DNA from: Agarophyton chilense
Taxonomy: Eukaryota; Rhodophyta; Florideophyceae; Gracilariales; Gracilariaceae
Reading direction: 5' to 3'
Length of the DNA: 64,000 nt
Assembly (NCBI GenBank): GCA_030374765.1
Contig: JARGXX010000068.1
Span: forward strand, 2,976,001 to 3,040,000
Position numbers and translations under genes: made by a program. The notes under the pieces were generated by a model. The model was given only the letters and a program-made list of their open reading frames with translations. It ran no database searches and was not told the origin of the DNA. This document shows positions 1-14,866 of this stretch, one piece after another. How positions within the stretch are numbered: position 1 is the first letter of the stretch; every line of letters starts with the position of its first letter.

Positions 1-378
1 TCCGTAATCTCTGTCATCCGAGACATCTATTTACACTCTTCAACGCGACGCCAGTGCTTTGGAAGGAGAGAGTTTGACTTTAGAAAAATTTTTCTGCGAA
101 ATGAACTGACCCGGATGAGAAACCGAACTGGTCACGTTCATCTTGGATATTCATCTGTCCTCTTCACTTACTTTTTAACCTCACTACTACCAGCCCTGCA
201 CCTGGTGCACCTTTGATCTTCACCTTGAGGTTTTTTCTGCTTAGGACTTTTCAGAGAAGTGCGAGAAACTGGGGAAACTAAGTGTTGGAAAAAGCACACG
301 TTTTCTATATTAAGTGTTGTCTGTGCCATTACTCTACGGAGGATATCTGGGATTTAGGATCGCTTGCATTGCAGAGAG

Positions 379-861
379 ATGCCGCGCTTCAATCGTGCTT
401 ACAAAGGCCTGTATGGAAATCGTATGATTCAGTTTGGGAACAAAGTATCATTTGCAGAGAACAAATCACGAAGGACATGGAAACCCAACGTTCAAAAAAC
501 AACCATGTTTAGCAACGCATTGCAACGTAAGCTGACTTTTCGCATGACCACGTATGCTATGAGATGTATCCGAAAAGCTGGCGGAATAGACGAATATCTG
601 ATAAAAACTCGGGACGATGAAATCAAGTATGATAAAGCTATTGCTATCAAACAAGAGATCATGGCCGCCCGAAAGGCTGGTTTGGGGGTCAGTAATCGAG
701 CCGATGTGAAGAATGTCAGCGAGCAATCAAGATCCCATCAAGAAACCCAGAAAAAAAAAAATCACGATGATAGCAACGACCTACACGAAAGCGGCGTGCC
801 CCTGAGACCAACGAGTACTGTAATGTACAGGTCAACCGGGCTGAAGGAGTTGTTGCAATGA
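379..861 (+). CDS. Mitochondrial ribosomal protein bL28m
   Basis: A 160-residue protein of the bL28 family in its mitochondrial form, a component of the large mitoribosomal subunit. The N-terminus reads MPRFNRAYKGLYGNRMIQFG, followed by NKVSFAENKSRRTWKPNVQ; the family core (R-x-x-x-G-L-Y, I-x-F-G-N, S-x-x-x-N-K-T/S-R-R-x-W-K-P-N) is plainly present. A second conserved stretch, with a GGIDEYL motif near residue 70, is typical of fungal and other mitochondrial bL28 proteins and argues against a plastid copy. I place the start at the ATG at 379; an upstream in-frame TTG at 364 is less likely. The C-terminal 50 residues are lysine-rich and of low complexity. There is no obvious cleavable presequence, as in some mitochondrial bL28 proteins. 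Confidence 0.85.
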   Translation: MPRFNRAYKGLYGNRMIQFGNKVSFAENKSRRTWKPNVQKTTMFSNALQRKLTFRMTTYAMRCIRKAGGIDEYLIKTRDDEIKYDKAIAIKQEIMAARKAGLGVSNRADVKNVSEQSRSHQETQKKKNHDDSNDLHESGVPLRPTSTVMYRSTGLKELLQ

Positions 862-1402
862 GCAATGAGCTCTTGCGTAAAGTAAAACCGGAGCTTTGTG
901 TGAGTGTTTAACTCCCTCTGGACATATGATCGTAATTGTGTGGTGTTGACAATGGTGATGGGCTGGGCATGCCGATTCTTTTGAAACAAGTTTTCAGTGG
1001 ACAATCTTTTCAGGATATTAAAACGCATAACATTGACAGATAAAAATACCGATTGTCAGCTCCTGCTCCGTCTCACATGCCTTTGGTGTGAATTTGGTCG
1101 GCGTGGGCAACAGGCCTTGACGTAGCTAGATGTTGCCGAGACTTTAGAGCATATTTTGCACGTGAACTGCTAAGTGTTTAGCGACTGACACGCTAACGGG
1201 CGATGGAAGGTGGTGCCATCAGGAGTGCGGAATTCTCGGGGTTCTGATGCAAAGTAAAAGTAGTTGTCCGTGCTTTAGTCGTGTATAGAGTAGAAGCATC
1301 ACTATCTTCAAACTGGGAAGATCAGCGCATTCATGTTTACTAAGTGTGAAAGTGTTTCGTCTGCTACGGACTCACCAGCACAGTCGCAATTACACAGGTA
1401 AA
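862..1402. other. Intergenic, no gene seen
   Basis: Downstream region between the bL28m stop and the 3' end of the polyubiquitin gene on the other strand. The short open frames have no recognisable content. It should hold the 3' untranslated regions and poly(A) signals of both converging genes. Confidence 0.5.
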
Positions 1403-4487
<3,085 letters not shown>

Positions 4488-6903
4488 TTACGCTCCAAGA
4501 TCCTTCTTGATCTTGTTCAATGCAGAACCAGCTCTGAACCACTCAAGTTGCTCGTCGTTAAAGGTGTGCCTCAACACGATGTCCAACGATGTTCCATCTG
4601 TTTTGTTCACCTTCATCATAACAGGCACCGCAGGAGCCAAGTCTGCCAGACCCACGATTGAAACTTTGTCATTCGAATCGATCTTGTCGTAATCCATCGG
4701 ATCCTCAAACGTGAGAGGAAGCATTCCCTGCTTTTTCAGGTTTGTTTCGTGAATGCGGGCGAACGATTTGACGATGACAGCTACACCACCCAGATGTCTT
4801 GGCTCCAACGCTGCATGCTCACGGCTAGAACCTTCACCATAGTTTTCGTCGCCGATCACCACCCATTTGGTTCCAGACGCCTTGTACGCTCTCGCGGTGT
4901 CCGGAACAGCTCCATATTCTCCAGTAAACGCGTTCTTCACGTTATTGATTTCTCCGTTTTCATCATTCACAGCCCCGATAAGCATGTTGTTGGAGATGTT
5001 ATCAATATGACCGCGGAATTTCAACCATGGACCAGCCATGGAGATATGGTCAGTAGTGCATTTACCACGAGCCTTGATCAAAATTGGCATATCGGTGTAG
5101 TCCTTTCCATCCCACGCTGGAAACGGTTCAAGGTATGACAGCCTTTGGGAATTCGGATCAATCTCCACTTGAACAGACGTTCCGTCGTCAGATGGAGGTT
5201 GGAATGTATCCTCCCCAGGATCGAAGCCTCTTGCTGGTAATTCTTCTCCTGAAGGTGCTGTCAGTTTGAATTGGACACCATCCGCACCCTGGAGCGAATC
5301 AGTCGCAGGATTGAACGTGAGTGATCCAGCCAAGGACATTGCAGTTACAATCTCTGGAGAGGCAACAAAGGCGTGAGTCTTCGGATTCCCGTCGTTTCGT
5401 TGGGAGAAGTTACGATTGAATGAAGTGATAATAGAATTGGGTGTTCCCTTGGGTACGTCAGTTCGATTCCATTGTCCAATGCAAGGACCACATGCGTTGG
5501 CTAGCACTGTTCCCCCTGCCTCCGCAAAAGTATCGAGAATGCCATCCCTCGAGATAGTCGCACGCACTTGTTCCGATCCGGGAGTAATGTTAAAGATGGA
5601 CTTGCTTTTCAGGCCATGGGATAGAGCCTGTTTGACAACGGAGGCAGCCCGTGTCATATCCTCATATGATGAGTTAGTGCAGGAGCCGATGAGGCCGGCA
5701 GAAAGCTCAGCTGGCCAGCCGTTTTTCTCAACCTCTTCTTTGAATTTGGATAACGGGTGTGCAAGATCGGGGGTAAAGGGACCATTGATATGGGGTTCCA
5801 ATTCGGAAAGATTGATTTCAATAAGCTGGTCATATACAGCGTTCTCGTCCGCTTTGAGATGCTCAGAAAAAGAATCCGCTAGACTGGCGATGCCATCGCG
5901 ACCAGTTGCCTTCAGATAGTCACCCATACGGCTGTTGTATGGGAACATGGACGTGGTAGCGCCGATCTCAGCACCCATGTTGCAAATGGTGCCCATTCCC
6001 GTGCAGCTCAGAGAATCAACGCCTTCTCCGAAATATTCGACGATTGCGCCGGTGCCACCCTTGACCGTGAGAATGCCAGCAACCTTCAAAATGATATCCT
6101 TCGGCGAAGCCCATTCCTGTAGCTTGCCAGTTAACTTGACTCCAATAACGTTCGGCGCCTTCAGCTCCCAAGGGAGTCCAACCATGACATCGACAGCATC
6201 TGCTCCTCCAACGCCAACCGCGCACGCACCCAGCCCACCAGCGTTGGGAGTATGGGAGTCGGTTCCGATCATAAGCAGGCCAGGGAATGCATAATTCTCA
6301 AGGACGATTTGATGAATGATACCTGATCCAGGTTTCCAGAAACCCAGACCATATTTGGCTGCAGCAGAAGCCAAAAAGTCGTACACTTCTTTGTTCTGAC
6401 TCTTTGCCTTTGCCATATCTTCTTCGGCACCCACTTCAGCAGCGATAAGATGATCGCAGTGAATAGTGGAGGGTACAGCCACTTGCGGTTTTGCAGAAGC
6501 CATGAATTGAATGACGGCCATCTGCGCCGTAGCATCCTGCAACGCGACGCGTTCGGGTCGTAATTTGAGAAAAGTTTCACCGCGAACTGGAACCTGTTCT
6601 GGGTCGTCAAGGTGGCCATACAGCACTTTTTCTGCAAGTGTGAGTGGGCGGTTAAGCCTGAGAGGAAAAGAACAAATACGTCAGCACAACAAAATGGGAC
6701 AAAAAGGATGCAGCATTAAAGTTTGCAACGCACTTGGATCGGACTGTGCCGAGTCTATCGTCGATGGCGGCGTACACAGGCTCAAGTTCATTGTGAGGTT
6801 CCAAGGGCGCCATTGGCGTTTGGCGAGATGCAGCTGTGACACGGAAAGCGCGCGATGTCCATCGCGACACGGGTATTCTGGCGATACGATCCATGGGGAT
6901 CAT
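4488..6903 (-). CDS. Mitochondrial aconitate hydratase (aconitase)
   Basis: Two exons: 6903-6734 and 6657-4488, joined across a 76-base GT..AG intron (6733-6658); the joined frame gives 779 residues and reads [19 protein letters not shown] across the junction, the expected family sequence. It interconverts citrate and isocitrate in the TCA cycle using a [4Fe-4S] cluster. Cluster ligands are visible as Cys383 (GSCTNSS) and Cys446/Cys449 (ACGPCIGQW). The DSHTPNAGG motif and the C-terminal swivel domain are intact, and the length matches mitochondrial aconitases (about 780). The N-terminus, [15 protein letters not shown], rich in Arg and Ser, looks like a mitochondrial presequence. The neighbouring divergent gene is ISCA1, a factor required to mature this kind of cluster. 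Confidence 0.95.
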
Positions 6904-7626
6904 TGTGAAAGAGCACCGGCAACAAGCAGGCACAGAAGTATGTCGGACGTTCGAAAATGTGAAATAAGACTCGGAAGCACTGACGAAGGTTGTGCTCTTG
7001 AAGTTGAGCTCCGTGCGGGAACGGCTACGGGAGAAGGGGCGGCAATGTGGAATAATCAGATTGCCATCCAAGTCTACCGTTGCGCGCCCCGTCATGAGCA
7101 TGTGCGCGAGCCTACTGCCCCAGCCGGGATTTGCTTCGTACCCATGTGGATTCAGCCCGAGCCGGAAGCTAAATGGCTTGGTCCGTCGTGCTCGCGTGAG
7201 GCCGCGTCTGTATTGGCCCAGACGATATGCTACCACCAACCTAAATGCGCCAAGTCATTCGGTTGAGATATCATATCTATTACAAGCGTGGCTGCAACTC
7301 GGCGATGAAACTTTTGCAAAGTTACAGTAGTACTGGCCGGCTTCGCTACCACCGCAAATCAGTCAAATTGCACAACGAACCACGTGTGCCATGACAGCCA
7401 ATAATCTCTTTTATAGGTTGCAGGTTTGTGCTGGTTTTGGGTTCTTCATGCATCTTCCTCATGCTGATTCTTCACAATCTCGACCATTGCGCGTACTCCA
7501 CACTCCACAAGTCGCCAATCTGCTTGTTCAAGGGGGGCACGAGCTTATCAGCCCCCCTCTCTTCAACGTCGGAATTAGTTGCGCTATTGGTTTTGGGCTT
7601 GACACACAACAACTTGCTCGACCGAA
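6904..7626. promoter_or_regulatory. Shared upstream region of aconitase and ISCA1
   Basis: 723 bases between two divergent starts. No gene is supported here; a minus-strand open frame continues upstream of the aconitase ATG but has no recognisable content. The region must hold both promoters, so it is a candidate bidirectional promoter. Confidence 0.45.
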
Positions 7627-8079
7627 ATGTTCAGAGTCACATCCAATTTGCGTGGTCTCGCAACTCACGTCGTTCGCAGTGCACGCAATTGTTCAACTGC
7701 AGCGGAGGCCGTGCCAGCTTCGGCGGCTCGTCGGCCAAAAAGACGAGCACCGGCAGCGCTGGAAGTCACCCCAGCTGCTGCGGAGCGTATTCGATTTTTG
7801 ATGAGTCAAAAGACTCCGAAGCCAGCAGGTGTGCGTATTGGTCTTCGAACTCGCGGTTGTAATGGAATGGCTTACACCCTCAACTACGCCGATGAGCGCT
7901 CCAAGTTTGACGAGAAAGTTTCTATAGAAGGTGGGGAGGTTTATATCGATCCACTAGCGCTTATGCATATTGTTGGCACTAGGATGGATTTTATTGACAA
8001 TGATCTTGTTTCCGAGTTCGTGTTCCATAATCCCAATGCAAAGGGAACATGTGGCTGTGGAGAATCATTCAACGTGTAA
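7627..8079 (+). CDS. Mitochondrial A-type Fe-S assembly protein, ISCA1-like
   Basis: 150 residues: an N-terminal presequence of about 40 residues (MFRVTSNLRGLATHVVRSAR, basic and without acidic residues), then an IscA/HesB fold. The three conserved cysteines are present, one in TRGCNGMAY and two in the C-terminal CGCGESFNV. The GCNGM and C-terminal CGCGESF(N/T/S) patterns match ISCA1 and bacterial IscA. The family acts late in mitochondrial Fe-S assembly and is needed for [4Fe-4S] targets such as aconitase, lipoyl synthase and respiratory complex I. It sits head to head with aconitase, separated by 723 bases. The ATG at 7627 gives the full presequence. Confidence 0.93.
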   Translation: MFRVTSNLRGLATHVVRSARNCSTAAEAVPASAARRPKRRAPAALEVTPAAAERIRFLMSQKTPKPAGVRIGLRTRGCNGMAYTLNYADERSKFDEKVSIEGGEVYIDPLALMHIVGTRMDFIDNDLVSEFVFHNPNAKGTCGCGESFNV

Positions 8080-9268
8080 GACTTTCGATTATAGACAAAT
8101 AACTTCAACACCTGCCTTCGTTTTGTTATTGTTTTTTCCTCGTGTGGGGCTTGCGTTCGAGTTTCAATATCAACTCACTGCGACCTTCGTCGGCTTTGAC
8201 TCAAAAGCTGTCTGCAGCGAATGTAAAAGATGCGAGAACGCGCCAGCGTGAAAACCGAGAAGAGCTTCGTTTTGGAATGGAACTTAGGATGATTTGGAAA
8301 AAATGTGCGTTGCTCCTCCCAACGATGATGATTGAAAAGAAAAGTTGTTTCCGGATCAAGGGGAAACAAGGATATCGTGGAGTCAAAAGTACCTTTGATT
8401 TCTACGCCATTGGCTGGCTACATAGAACATAGCTTTGTTCGAAATCTGACGAGCCAGAGGGATTTCGCAGTGAACTCCTCTAAATTTTCAGAGTCGTATG
8501 GATTTGTTGTGCTGGATCGAAACGATGGCGTCAACATCCGTCACATACCTCCGCTATAGAACAACATGATTTCCATGTTGAAGATGAGCGACGTTTTAAG
8601 CTACAGGCAAGGGGAGCCCTTTTCTTTTGAACTTCTACGCACTGCATTTGAAGGTTTTTCTTCTTCGTTGCATGAAGTCCATGCATTTCCAGTCATATTA
8701 GAATAGCGGAGGGGTTTTCTTACCGAAGAGGACAAGCAGCACTTTTCATTGTTCACTAAATCTATATTTTGGAAAAGGACTGCACAGGTCGCACCACTGA
8801 TTTTTTGGCTTTACAAAAACATATGAAACCCAGCAAGGTTTATAAACGTCGGGGGAAAGGGTGAATTAGACCCCCTGCTGTTTATTGAATGAATGACTCA
8901 AGTTAATCGAGAACAGAGACGAGAGCACGTCGGAGCTGGAATGTTTTAGGATAAACTCGCCCCTTGCGGACGATTGTTAGTTGGACATTCCGGACTCGTT
9001 TGATCCCTGCTAAACGCGTTCACCCAGGACGATGTTCATCTTGAAATGATACACGTTGTTCTTTTCGCTGACATTAGAATTTAGATTTGTTTCCCCACTT
9101 GTTCTGACTGTATATAAGAGTCAGGGGGAACAGTCAAATACGGGTGAAAGACTTTTACTGCCGAAGAATTCTGTTTCTTTTCTCAAAGGGATATAATACT
9201 GAACTCGTAGCCTGTCTGCACATAATGCTTTCAGCTACTATGGTTTCTCTGAGCTCTGAAAAGGCTAG
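8080..9268. other. Intergenic, no gene seen
   Basis: 1.2 kb between the ISCA1 stop and the stop of the light-harvesting gene on the opposite strand, so two gene ends converge here. The short frames look random. A small hairpin (CTGACT / AGTCAG arms) is present near 9105-9125. Confidence 0.5.
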
Positions 9269-9931
9269 TTAGTAAAGAATCTTACCAAGACCAATGTTGA
9301 CAACGTCCAAAATCGGGGTCTTGGTTGCAACGGAGCATGTCACAACGACCATGAGCCCGAGCATAGCAAGACGACTGTTCCAAAGCTCGGCACTCTTGGT
9401 GAGTCCAAGCTTGAATGGTGGTAAAAGACCTGCGGGTTCTTCATCGACCTCCCCAGGACCAAGAAGTAGTTTATCCTGAAAGCTGAATGGGGCAAGAGCC
9501 GCGGCGACTGAGACAAAGAGGACATGAACGTGGGCAACAAGAATGGTAGCACGCTCCTGGGATATCATACCGGTATCACCCAGGGTTCCAAGAACACCCC
9601 ACTGCTTGGGGTCGAGAACACCCTCCGGAAGAAGGCCATGTCCCTTGCAGTAAGCCGTTGCTACAAGCATGACGAACCCAAACATGGCGTGACGACCATT
9701 CCAACGCTCAGCCTTCACTGTAGCACCCCAGCCACGGGCGGCAAAAGCTGGGTATTCCTTCTTGTATTCTTCCATGGCGTCTAGGAAGACTGGAAGCCCG
9801 GTCATCGACACGCATGTGCGAGATGGTGCAGTTCTCACGGACAAACGAGCACCAAAGGACGATGTGCTAGCGCTCACTGAGGCGCGTTGCAAGGAGGGGC
9901 GAATGATGGAGGATGATGCAACAAAAGCCAT
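9269..9931 (-). CDS. RedCAP-like light-harvesting (LHC superfamily) protein
   Basis: 220 residues. Residues 1-43 form a plastid transit peptide (MAFVASSS start, Ser/Arg-rich, ending near VSMTG). The mature part has three hydrophobic helices: helix 1 with the chlorophyll-binding motif E75-x2-N78-x-R80-x-A82-M83-x-G85, a middle helix (about 129-149), and helix 3 with E182-x2-N185-x-R187-x-A189-M190-x-G192. LHC motifs in helices 1 and 3 with a short non-canonical middle helix are what I know of RedCAPs, the red-lineage CAB-like proteins, rather than of classic LHCR antennae. Its expected place is the thylakoid membrane, binding chlorophyll a near a photosystem. The alternative is another LHC-like stress protein; the superfamily call is firm, the subfamily less so. 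Confidence 0.82.
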   Translation of the reverse strand: MAFVASSSIIRPSLQRASVSASTSSFGARLSVRTAPSRTCVSMTGLPVFLDAMEEYKKEYPAFAARGWGATVKAERWNGRHAMFGFVMLVATAYCKGHGLLPEGVLDPKQWGVLGTLGDTGMISQERATILVAHVHVLFVSVAAALAPFSFQDKLLLGPGEVDEEPAGLLPPFKLGLTKSAELWNSRLAMLGLMVVVTCSVATKTPILDVVNIGLGKILY

Positions 9932-10984
9932 TGAGAAAGTGTTTGTGGGAAACGAATGAAGAAGAGATACGTCAAGTTTGCGGCGATGAGGAGGAAGTTT
10001 TGATGGATGGCGGATCTGAAGAGAGGACGGGCGTGAGGTTTGAAGTGGTTAAGACCTGTTTGATAACGTTCAAAGGCGCAGGAGGGCGCAGGGTTTCACG
10101 CCGCTCGTATCTTAGGGTGCCAGCGGATGGCAGGCGAGGTTTGACAACGAGCCGCCAGAGGCGGAGGAGCACATACAGCACCGGCGAGACACACCGCTTC
10201 GCAAAAGATCTCGCATGAGGGGTTGTGCTTGCATTCTTTCCGCCGCCAGGGGACACCAAGCCTATTTCCAATGACTGCGATATTTGAGCGAGTTAGACCA
10301 ATTGACTTGCGACACCTGGCTTTTTCCTCATCCAACATTCTCGACTACCCCATTTTTTGAACAGGCACACTAAGTTGTTGGGATCGCCTCTAGTAGAAAG
10401 AGCCTAATCAATCGAAAGACGTTAGTTCAAGCTTCTTTGAAGATGACGCTAGTACCCCCGAAGCGTATCCAAACGTGGAATCCTTTCCAGTGTGAAGGTT
10501 GGGTAGGAGCTGCAGGTCTAGAACAGAATCGAAGATACAAGCGGCGCTATCAACGCCTAATTGCACTGATTTGTTTAGAGCCTTTGAGCGTTTCGTTGCA
10601 ACTGTACTTGCGAGAACGGTAACGACCAGCACGGCTGGCAAGGACTTCTAAAACCCCATCGTTACGAGTACTGAACACTCTCAGTTTTACTGTCGTAACC
10701 GTCCTTTGCGGTGTTTCTACGTGTTGAGAGTTCATTCCGTTCCTAAGTGTGAGCACAAAGAACATGCATTTTTCCAATTGTTTACTGATGAAAAAGTTTC
10801 TCTCAATTGGGTGTACTAGCGAGAGCTCCATTCCAAACCAGGGCCGAATGTCAATTTTCAAAGAAGCACTGTACCACTAGAAACAAAGCACTTTTTCATG
10901 GCATGTATAAAGCAAAGAAGTCGAGGAATCTCACCTGGAGCAACTCTTTCGCCTTAACATTGTTCTCTTCGTGAATCACAGAAT

Positions 10985-10997
10985 GTACGAAGGGTAG
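10985..10997 (-). repeat. Copy of 13-base repeated word
   Basis: GTACGAAGGGTAG on the plus strand (CTACCCTTCGTAC on minus). It is identical to three other copies in the window, and lies about 1.05 kb upstream of the light-harvesting gene start, in the same strand sense relative to that gene as the copy upstream of the phycobiliprotein lyase. Confidence 0.55.
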
Positions 10998-13900
10998 TGT
11001 TTCTCACGAGATTAGTAATCTGCCCTCGCACGCCTTTTCTTATTCGTACATCGGATCCGAGAGAAGCTTGCAATATATCCAACACATGTCACAGTGCCGT
11101 TCCTGCTGCTGTGTCAGTCACTATTTTCTCTACATACAACTAGGGGACCGAACTTGAACTTTGTTTCACAATAACCCTCTGCTGCCACTTTGCTTTTGAG
11201 CTTGGCTTTGCAGGACAAGACAAGATTAAAAGGTTGAAAATTATCTAGAGGTCAGGGTTATTGGATTGTGTCTCTAGCAGTTGACGAGCGCAACCGTCAA
11301 GGCTTGCTGAATTCATTTTCATTATTTGTGCTACAATCGGACAATCTTGCAATTTGGTGGCATAAGAGCGGCGAAAAAAGTAATCAGATTGAACTCTCTT
11401 CAAAGATGGGCAATCTTTGAGTCAATCTTGAAGATGGGAATCCAGGGATGTGTTTCAATAGAGGGAATTGCAAAAATAGCAATCCCTTCTAGAGGATTTC
11501 AATCAAGGATTAATTCTTCTTGTTCGGATTACAATGTGGTGGAGCTTTTGAGAACCATTTACCATCAACCTTCAATTATGTCTTGATATCTTGAACATAT
11601 TTAATTTGCAGGTTGTTTTCAATGAATTCTCGTGACATACATACTGTCTAAGAAGAGCTCAAACTGTATGAAATTGAAGAAACAAGCAGCAGTATTGAGG
11701 AAAAGGTTACTGCGGATCATTGTGTTTTAAAAATGTATTGTCATTGACGAAGCCTTGCAACTAATTCTGCAGCGATTGGGACACTGTTTACTGAATCTAT
11801 TCTTTTGACATGTCGTTTTGATTTATCCTCCAGCAGATAGTTTGCATTTTATAATCTGAAGTACAACGATTCCCACTGAGTAGATCACCCTTTTCGCTTC
11901 GGAAGGCCGGAAGGCCCATTTTCATCGACAGTAGAACCTCGGTACAAGGTTGCCGCGTAAGATGAATATCATGTTTACAGGGATACGTCAGCCATCCAAC
12001 CAAGCGGGAACCTGTCTCAGACGTTTTCGATGATTCGTGTGAATAAGGATTCAGGAATGTACAGCAAAACCCCAAAAAAGGAAATGCTTTTTAGGGCTTA
12101 GTAGTAGTTTTGAAGCTTTTAGATGAAACAAGTATTTCTCTTGATTTATAGTTGTTCGCTGTATAAGGATACGGACTCTCTGTACGCTCCGCATCCATGT
12201 ATTGGTGTTATGTAAAGCCTTTTATCGATGATTTGTACACTATCCTATCGATACGTCCTTTCGTCTACGCAGCATCTTTCGTACTTATTACCGATAGAGG
12301 AAGTCATAATTTTTTCTTCTCTGCCTGGGAGATTTTTGTTCACGCCACAGTAAACTGTTAACGTTACTGACCTGTGTCAGTACGCTCACGTTCAGTCCTC
12401 CCCGCCAGTCCACAGGGACACGCCGAACCAATGTTCTTCGGCCGGCACACAAACCAACAACCCCCACAGGAGCAATTGTTTATATTGAGATTCCCTTCGC
12501 AGAATGCAATCAAGATGGCGGCAATCTGTACAAAGCTTTCAAGAACATAGAGAAATTATGGTTTAAGAAATCCAACACATTACATGAAATGGCTTCCATG
12601 GGAATCAACTGAAGTCATATTAGATCGGCCGCAGTATCACTTCTAGCAAAAAGAGTGATTGGCAAATCACAAAGGAACTAATTCGGCAAAGTGATTCGAC
12701 GTTGGTAGATAGTTTTTAAACCTTTCCCCTTTTCGATCCCGCTGCTTCTGCGTTTTCAGCAATAAATATGCCTTTACCTAACATCTAGTTTCGCCCTCTG
12801 GTAATGTTCTTTTAGTTTTCCATCATCATTGTTAGGCTTTGGATGTCCCCTTTTTTCCCCGATGCGTGGAAAAGAGAGAAAGAAATAAATGTTCTTTGCT
12901 TATTGAAGTATTTGTTCACGTATCTGTACAAAATATTCGGTTGAACATGTGTCTTAGCAGAATAAAAGAGGACGTATTACTGCATTCTTTGCTGTTTTTG
13001 ATGTTCTTGTAGCTGTTGACGAACACCGTCATATTGGTGTGGCACGAAAGATAAAAATTCTTGGAGATAGTTGAATAGCAGGGAGTAGCCAAATCTTTCA
13101 GTATTGTGAGATATATTTGCTTTAGATACCATCTATTGTGGCGGCAATATGGGGAAGATGCGCCTGTCGATCGAAAAAGACTATGTTTATGGTGTTTTCT
13201 ACAATTTGACGTTCAGAAAAAGCACTAAGAATACTGAGTGAGTTCGTATTTGTTTGTGGGGAACGAGAAAAGGTTAGGATTCTTCACTGTAAGCTACTCA
13301 TATTGCAACAACTGAAAGAAACAGTGTGAGAACTTTACTCTGATGTGTCGATGAGCACTCCTTCTTTCTGGACTATAACCGTAGCTGTCTCACTTATAAA
13401 CAGCTCTACCTGTATCTCTTCAACTTGTACACTGTTTTTACATGACCTTTTCTACCACTGCTTCGCCTTCGCGCCCACTTGCACACGATTCTAATTTCAT
13501 ACTGTCGCCCATCTAATTCAAAACTGTTGCACATAAGAAGGATAGCTCATTGCATCGAGCCCCGACCCTGTAAAGTTGTAGTATTGGGTGGGATTCGATC
13601 TCCTTTGAGAGATGAGCATTTTGTTTCGAGGCATACAAACGATTCAGTATAGGGTGATTTGGAAAGAAGTTTTAAATGGTAGTTATGATGTGAATATGTT
13701 GTTGAAGATGAGATACTCCGGCCCTCTCGACGCCTTCCACCTTATAAGGACTATTCTACTCTCTGTATTCTATCTGTCGTTTACTTCAAAGATATTTTGT
13801 CTAGCCAATGGACCTAAAAACATTTACACCATAACCGAAGTAGGTGGTTGGGCTTAGCACTGGCGAGCAGAGATTAACCTCAACCACACTCCAGTGTAGT

Positions 13901-14148
13901 CTCCGAAGTTGTTCGGGTGAAATAATGACACAACGAGTTGCAAAGTTAACAAAATGAGTTTCTTGCATGGGTTTTACCGAAAAACGAGTGCAGATGACGG
14001 GGCACGAAACGAGCAAAGTTCGATCCCAAGACGTCGGCTCGAGACCAATTTTGCCGTCGAGTGACCCGTTATCGCACAAGGGTATCGATATACTGCACGA
14101 ATAAAGGCCCGATTTGAAATTGTGATTGTGCCGATTTGTAATCACGCT

Positions 14149-14195
14149 GCAACGAGTGGGATTACGAAGGACTGCTGAGTAATCTCACTCGTTGC
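14149..14195. repeat. Inverted repeat, 17-base arms
   Basis: The left arm GCAACGAGTGGGATTAC (14149-14165) and the right arm GTAATCTCACTCGTTGC (14179-14195) are reverse complements but for one base, with a 13-base spacer. It could form a hairpin in RNA or mark a protein-binding site. No flanking element was recognised. Confidence 0.5.
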
Positions 14196-14430
14196 AAAGC
14201 GATAAGAAGGAATTGTTACGCTCGGAACTCGTGCCTATGTTCAATAATGTGATGCGGGGTGGAATTTGTGACACATTGCTTCCAGCATGTTTTCCTTGAA
14301 CAAATGAGCGCAAGACCTTCGGGGGAGTGGCGTACCGGTACTTGCGAGTATCTTTGGTAGAGTGCGAGAGGACATGAGGGATTCACTCGAATTTCTCGAG
14401 ATGGCATCTGCGAAGGATACAGTCTCTACA

Positions 14431-14442
14431 GTACCCTTCGTA
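14431..14442 (+). repeat. Inverted near-copy of the 13-base word
   Basis: GTACCCTTCGTA on the plus strand is the reverse complement of the repeated word with its last base changed. It faces the exact copy at 14491-14503, so the two form an inverted pair with a 48-base gap. Confidence 0.45.
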
Positions 14443-14490
14443 TCTGACACAGAGAGAGTTTCGTCGAGTATGAATGCAGAATGTAACAAT

Positions 14491-14503
14491 GTACGAAGGG
14501 TAG
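14491..14503 (-). repeat. Copy of 13-base repeated word
   Basis: Exact GTACGAAGGGTAG on the plus strand, 364 bases upstream of the zinc-finger gene start and paired with the inverted near-copy at 14431. Confidence 0.55.
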
Positions 14504-14866
14504 CAATCAAGCAATTGCTAGCATTCGTTGCCCAATCGCCCACAAACGAGTTCCAATGAGTGGACCATGCAGCCGCCGCATACGAATCTTGGCCACGCCA
14601 AAAGGTGTTAAGAAATTAAGGCAATTCCAGCCAGCGGAATAATATACGCCACCTTGCTGTATATATCTATGTCCTTGTAGCGCACAGCCTTTGGCTGCGA
14701 AGAGCCGCGTAACGGCAGACAGTTTTAAACAATCCTTGTTCCGTAACCTTCTTCTCGTTCTTGAGCTCACAAACTTACCTCATCCCATCCACAGCGTCAC
14801 CATACCTTGGTTGTTCACCCCCACAACGCAAATAGCTTGAGTCTCTTCCTCTCCGCTCCCTCGAAG

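Larger units (their letters stand above)
9932..14866. other. Long gene-poor region
   Basis: About 4.9 kb with no open frame I can support, AT-rich in its middle (11.2-13.6 kb). It contains copies of a 13-base repeated word (10985-10997, 14491-14503, and a near copy inverted at 14431-14442) and an inverted repeat at 14149-14195. No transposon ORF, long terminal repeat or tRNA was found. It may hold promoters, non-coding RNA or decayed mobile elements. Confidence 0.45.

Noticed and set aside
9105-9125. TATA-like word within a small hairpin (CTGACT...AGTCAG)
   Set aside because: No gene starts downstream on the plus strand; it lies beyond the end of the minus-strand antenna gene.
13540-13620. 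T-loop-like GGATTCGATCTCC suggesting a tRNA gene
   Set aside because: No acceptor, D or anticodon stems could be drawn around it. No tRNA was found anywhere in the window.
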